NCBI GenBank assembly: GCA_025352185.1
Contig: JANXTV010000041.1
Coordinates: 1-6,374, forward strand
Length of the DNA: 6,374 nucleotides
Source of the DNA: Oligoflexia bacterium
GTDB taxonomy: Bacteria > Bdellovibrionota > UBA1018
Direction of reading: 5' to 3'
Shown here: in pieces, positions 5,213 through 6,374 of the stretch
Numbering within the stretch: the stretch's first letter is position 1
How the letters are laid out: each line of letters starts with the position of its first letter
The notes under the pieces: generated by a model
Seen by the model: the letters and a program-made list of their open reading frames with translations, nothing else
Told to the model about the DNA's origin: nothing
Databases searched by the model: none
Translations under genes and position numbers: made by a program

Positions 5213-6223
5213 ATGAAAACGATTGGTCTAAGGACCTCCTCCCTCATCTTCGCCTGGTTATTGCTCCTCGCGACCTCTGCCTTCGCGGCCGATGAGTCCG
5301 GGCCCCTGAAGATTCTTGGGCGCGGACTGGAGAACCGCGAGAGCGGGGACGTCCTTCAGTTAAAATGTATCGGAGATAATGACGAGCTCGGTGAACCGAG
5401 CTGCGAACTCTTGCAACCCATCGTTTCGAAAGTGGATGGCGGAATCATCGCCGTCGGCGCTCCGGGGGCGCGCGAGAGTACAATGGCCGAAGGATATTCG
5501 GATCACCACACCGCCGGTTCATCTTCGATCACCGTCACCTTCTGGGAAAAGCTTTTTCGATTGAATCGACGACTGGAAATCTATCACGACTGGGAATCCG
5601 ATCTTTATAACGGTTTCAATCCCAGCACTTATCGCAAGACGACGGAACTCCCGGAAGGAGATTGGCAAACCGCACAGTCACTCCGGGACCGTTCGAAGCG
5701 ACTTTGGCAGTTTTCTCCGCTCGGAGTTTCGGCCCACGACTTCAAGGGTTTACTTCGCGTGATCGCGGTCGATGATGAATCGACGTCTCGGGTGAATCAT
5801 TGTTCGTTTTCGGCCATCGATTCGTTTTCGAGTACTGCGGATTCGGGAGAACCCTTTATTGGCGATAGTATTCTTCATTTCCTAGGCGAACTCCCGGCCG
5901 TAGGTGCCCAGGCGATTCGGGGAAAATACGGCGATGAATCGCTTTCGGATACCGCAGGAACCGCGCATTTATTAAGGGAGTTTTACGATTTTCGTCCTTC
6001 CGAAGTAGGGTTCCGCGTCGTTCCCATTTATACGAAACCCGATTCGCGGGATCACGGAAAGCGGTTCGGCCTCGGCACGAACGTCTGGAGCTGCGTCTCG
6101 TTGCGATTCCGCGCGATGAGCGGTCAGGTCTTCGAAACCAAGAAATACTGTAAGTCCTCGGTGAAGCACCGATGGAAAGCGTTCATCCGGTCGTTCCCGA
6201 GTTGCGCGGATCTCGAACGATAG
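5213..6223 (+). CDS. Exported protein of unknown function with six cysteines
   Basis: This 336-residue protein belongs to no family I recognise. MKTIGLRTSSLIFAWLLLLA continues to TSAFA, a clear signal peptide with an Ala-x-Ala site (cleavage after residue 25). There is no lipobox cysteine, so a soluble periplasmic or secreted protein is likely. The mature chain has six cysteines (52, 64, 197, 294, 313, 331), an even number compatible with three disulfides. It opens with a short beta-like stretch (about 31-82), LKILGRGLENRESGDVLQLK and later GGIIAVGAPG. Central parts are rich in charged and aromatic residues (WEKLFRLNRRLEIYHDWESD, 111-130). The C-terminal third has VGFRVVPIYTK (265-275) and VWSCVSLRFRAMSGQVFE (291-308), plausible beta-strands. 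No transmembrane helix follows the signal peptide, and no catalytic motif is obvious. No Shine-Dalgarno precedes the ATG; the signal peptide fixes the start. It is a separate transcription unit converging on the next gene. Confidence 0.82.
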   Translation: MKTIGLRTSSLIFAWLLLLATSAFAADESGPLKILGRGLENRESGDVLQLKCIGDNDELGEPSCELLQPIVSKVDGGIIAVGAPGARESTMAEGYSDHHTAGSSSITVTFWEKLFRLNRRLEIYHDWESDLYNGFNPSTYRKTTELPEGDWQTAQSLRDRSKRLWQFSPLGVSAHDFKGLLRVIAVDDESTSRVNHCSFSAIDSFSSTADSGEPFIGDSILHFLGELPAVGAQAIRGKYGDESLSDTAGTAHLLREFYDFRPSEVGFRVVPIYTKPDSRDHGKRFGLGTNVWSCVSLRFRAMSGQVFETKKYCKSSVKHRWKAFIRSFPSCADLER

Positions 6224-6247
6224 CAGCTGGGAAAGAGCGAATTCGAA

Positions 6248-6374
6248 TTACTTTTTCGGAGCTTCGACGGGAGTCTTCGCGGGAGTGGTCGGCGCATTGG
6301 CTGGCGCATCGACGGCCGTCTCTTCAGTCGATGCCTTACCGGCGGGAGAGCGATCGGACTTCTGGCGCTGGGCC
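6248..6374 (-). CDS. 3' end of an unidentified gene, Pro/Ala/Lys-rich C-terminal tail, cut by right window edge
   Basis: The reverse strand is open from the window edge to a TAA at 6248-6250, giving 41 visible residues. They start AQRQKSDRSPAGKASTEETA and end AKTPVEAPKK. The tail is low in complexity, with Pro, Ala, Thr and Lys predominating and no hydrophobic core. It therefore looks like a disordered basic extension of a larger protein. Tails of this kind occur on RNA-binding, ribosomal and membrane-anchored proteins, so the product cannot be named. The evidence for coding is codon use like the neighbours and the tight convergent fit (24 nt from the upstream gene's stop). No terminator hairpin is visible between the two convergent stops. 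Confidence 0.6.
   Translation of the reverse strand, partial: AQRQKSDRSPAGKASTEETAVDAPANAPTTPAKTPVEAPKK

Noticed and set aside
5125..5295. Small plus-strand ORF of 56 codons starting MKFKSYSQST
   Set aside because: It covers the candidate promoter and overlaps the signal peptide of the downstream gene in another frame. It has no good Shine-Dalgarno and no recognisable product, so it is probably chance.

Overview
The window reads as ordinary chromosome of a Gram-negative bacterium, rich in cell-envelope and exported proteins. The Gram-negative call rests on an RND pump permease, a TolC-family outer-membrane channel and a beta-barrel protein ending in Phe. Base composition looks moderately GC-rich, with many TCG, CGA and GAC/GAT codons. 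The overall style (many exported proteins, lineage-specific barrels) would fit Bdellovibrionota or a related deep lineage. That placement is an impression from sequence style, not a demonstrated assignment. I see no mobile element, CRISPR array, tRNA or rRNA.

Left part, minus strand (1-2516): a two-gene efflux unit. A TolC-family outer-membrane channel (1230-2516) comes first. It is followed after 3 nt by a GTG-started RND permease (1226 to beyond the left edge). The permease is cut at residue 408, just after the paired proton-relay aspartates of TM4. No periplasmic adaptor gene lies upstream of or between them, so it must be downstream of the permease or elsewhere. A promoter-like element sits so close to the chosen tolC-like ATG that the mRNA may be leaderless. 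A 15-bp dyad lies exactly in the -35/-10 spacer and is a candidate operator.

Middle, plus strand (2714-5103): after a 197-bp divergent intergenic region there is a small outer-membrane beta-barrel with an NPAGL motif (2714-3535). An exported clan MA zinc metallopeptidase related to M1/M61 follows (3621-5039). It has HELFH, an exactly spaced third zinc ligand Glu and a Tyr-x-x-Gly catalytic-tyrosine motif. An RNA hairpin could mask its Shine-Dalgarno sequence. A clear rho-independent terminator (5070-5103) closes this block.

Right part (5104-6374): a separate unit encodes an exported protein of unknown function with six cysteines (5213-6223, plus strand). It has its own promoter-like element, a dyad over the -35 and no visible Shine-Dalgarno. 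It converges on the 3' end of an unidentified minus-strand gene whose visible product is only a Pro/Ala/Lys-rich tail (6248 to beyond the right edge).

No dramatic new system is evident. The most useful leads are the unknown six-cysteine protein, the variant metallopeptidase with an unusual C-terminal tail, and the regulatory dyads and hairpin at three promoters or leaders.
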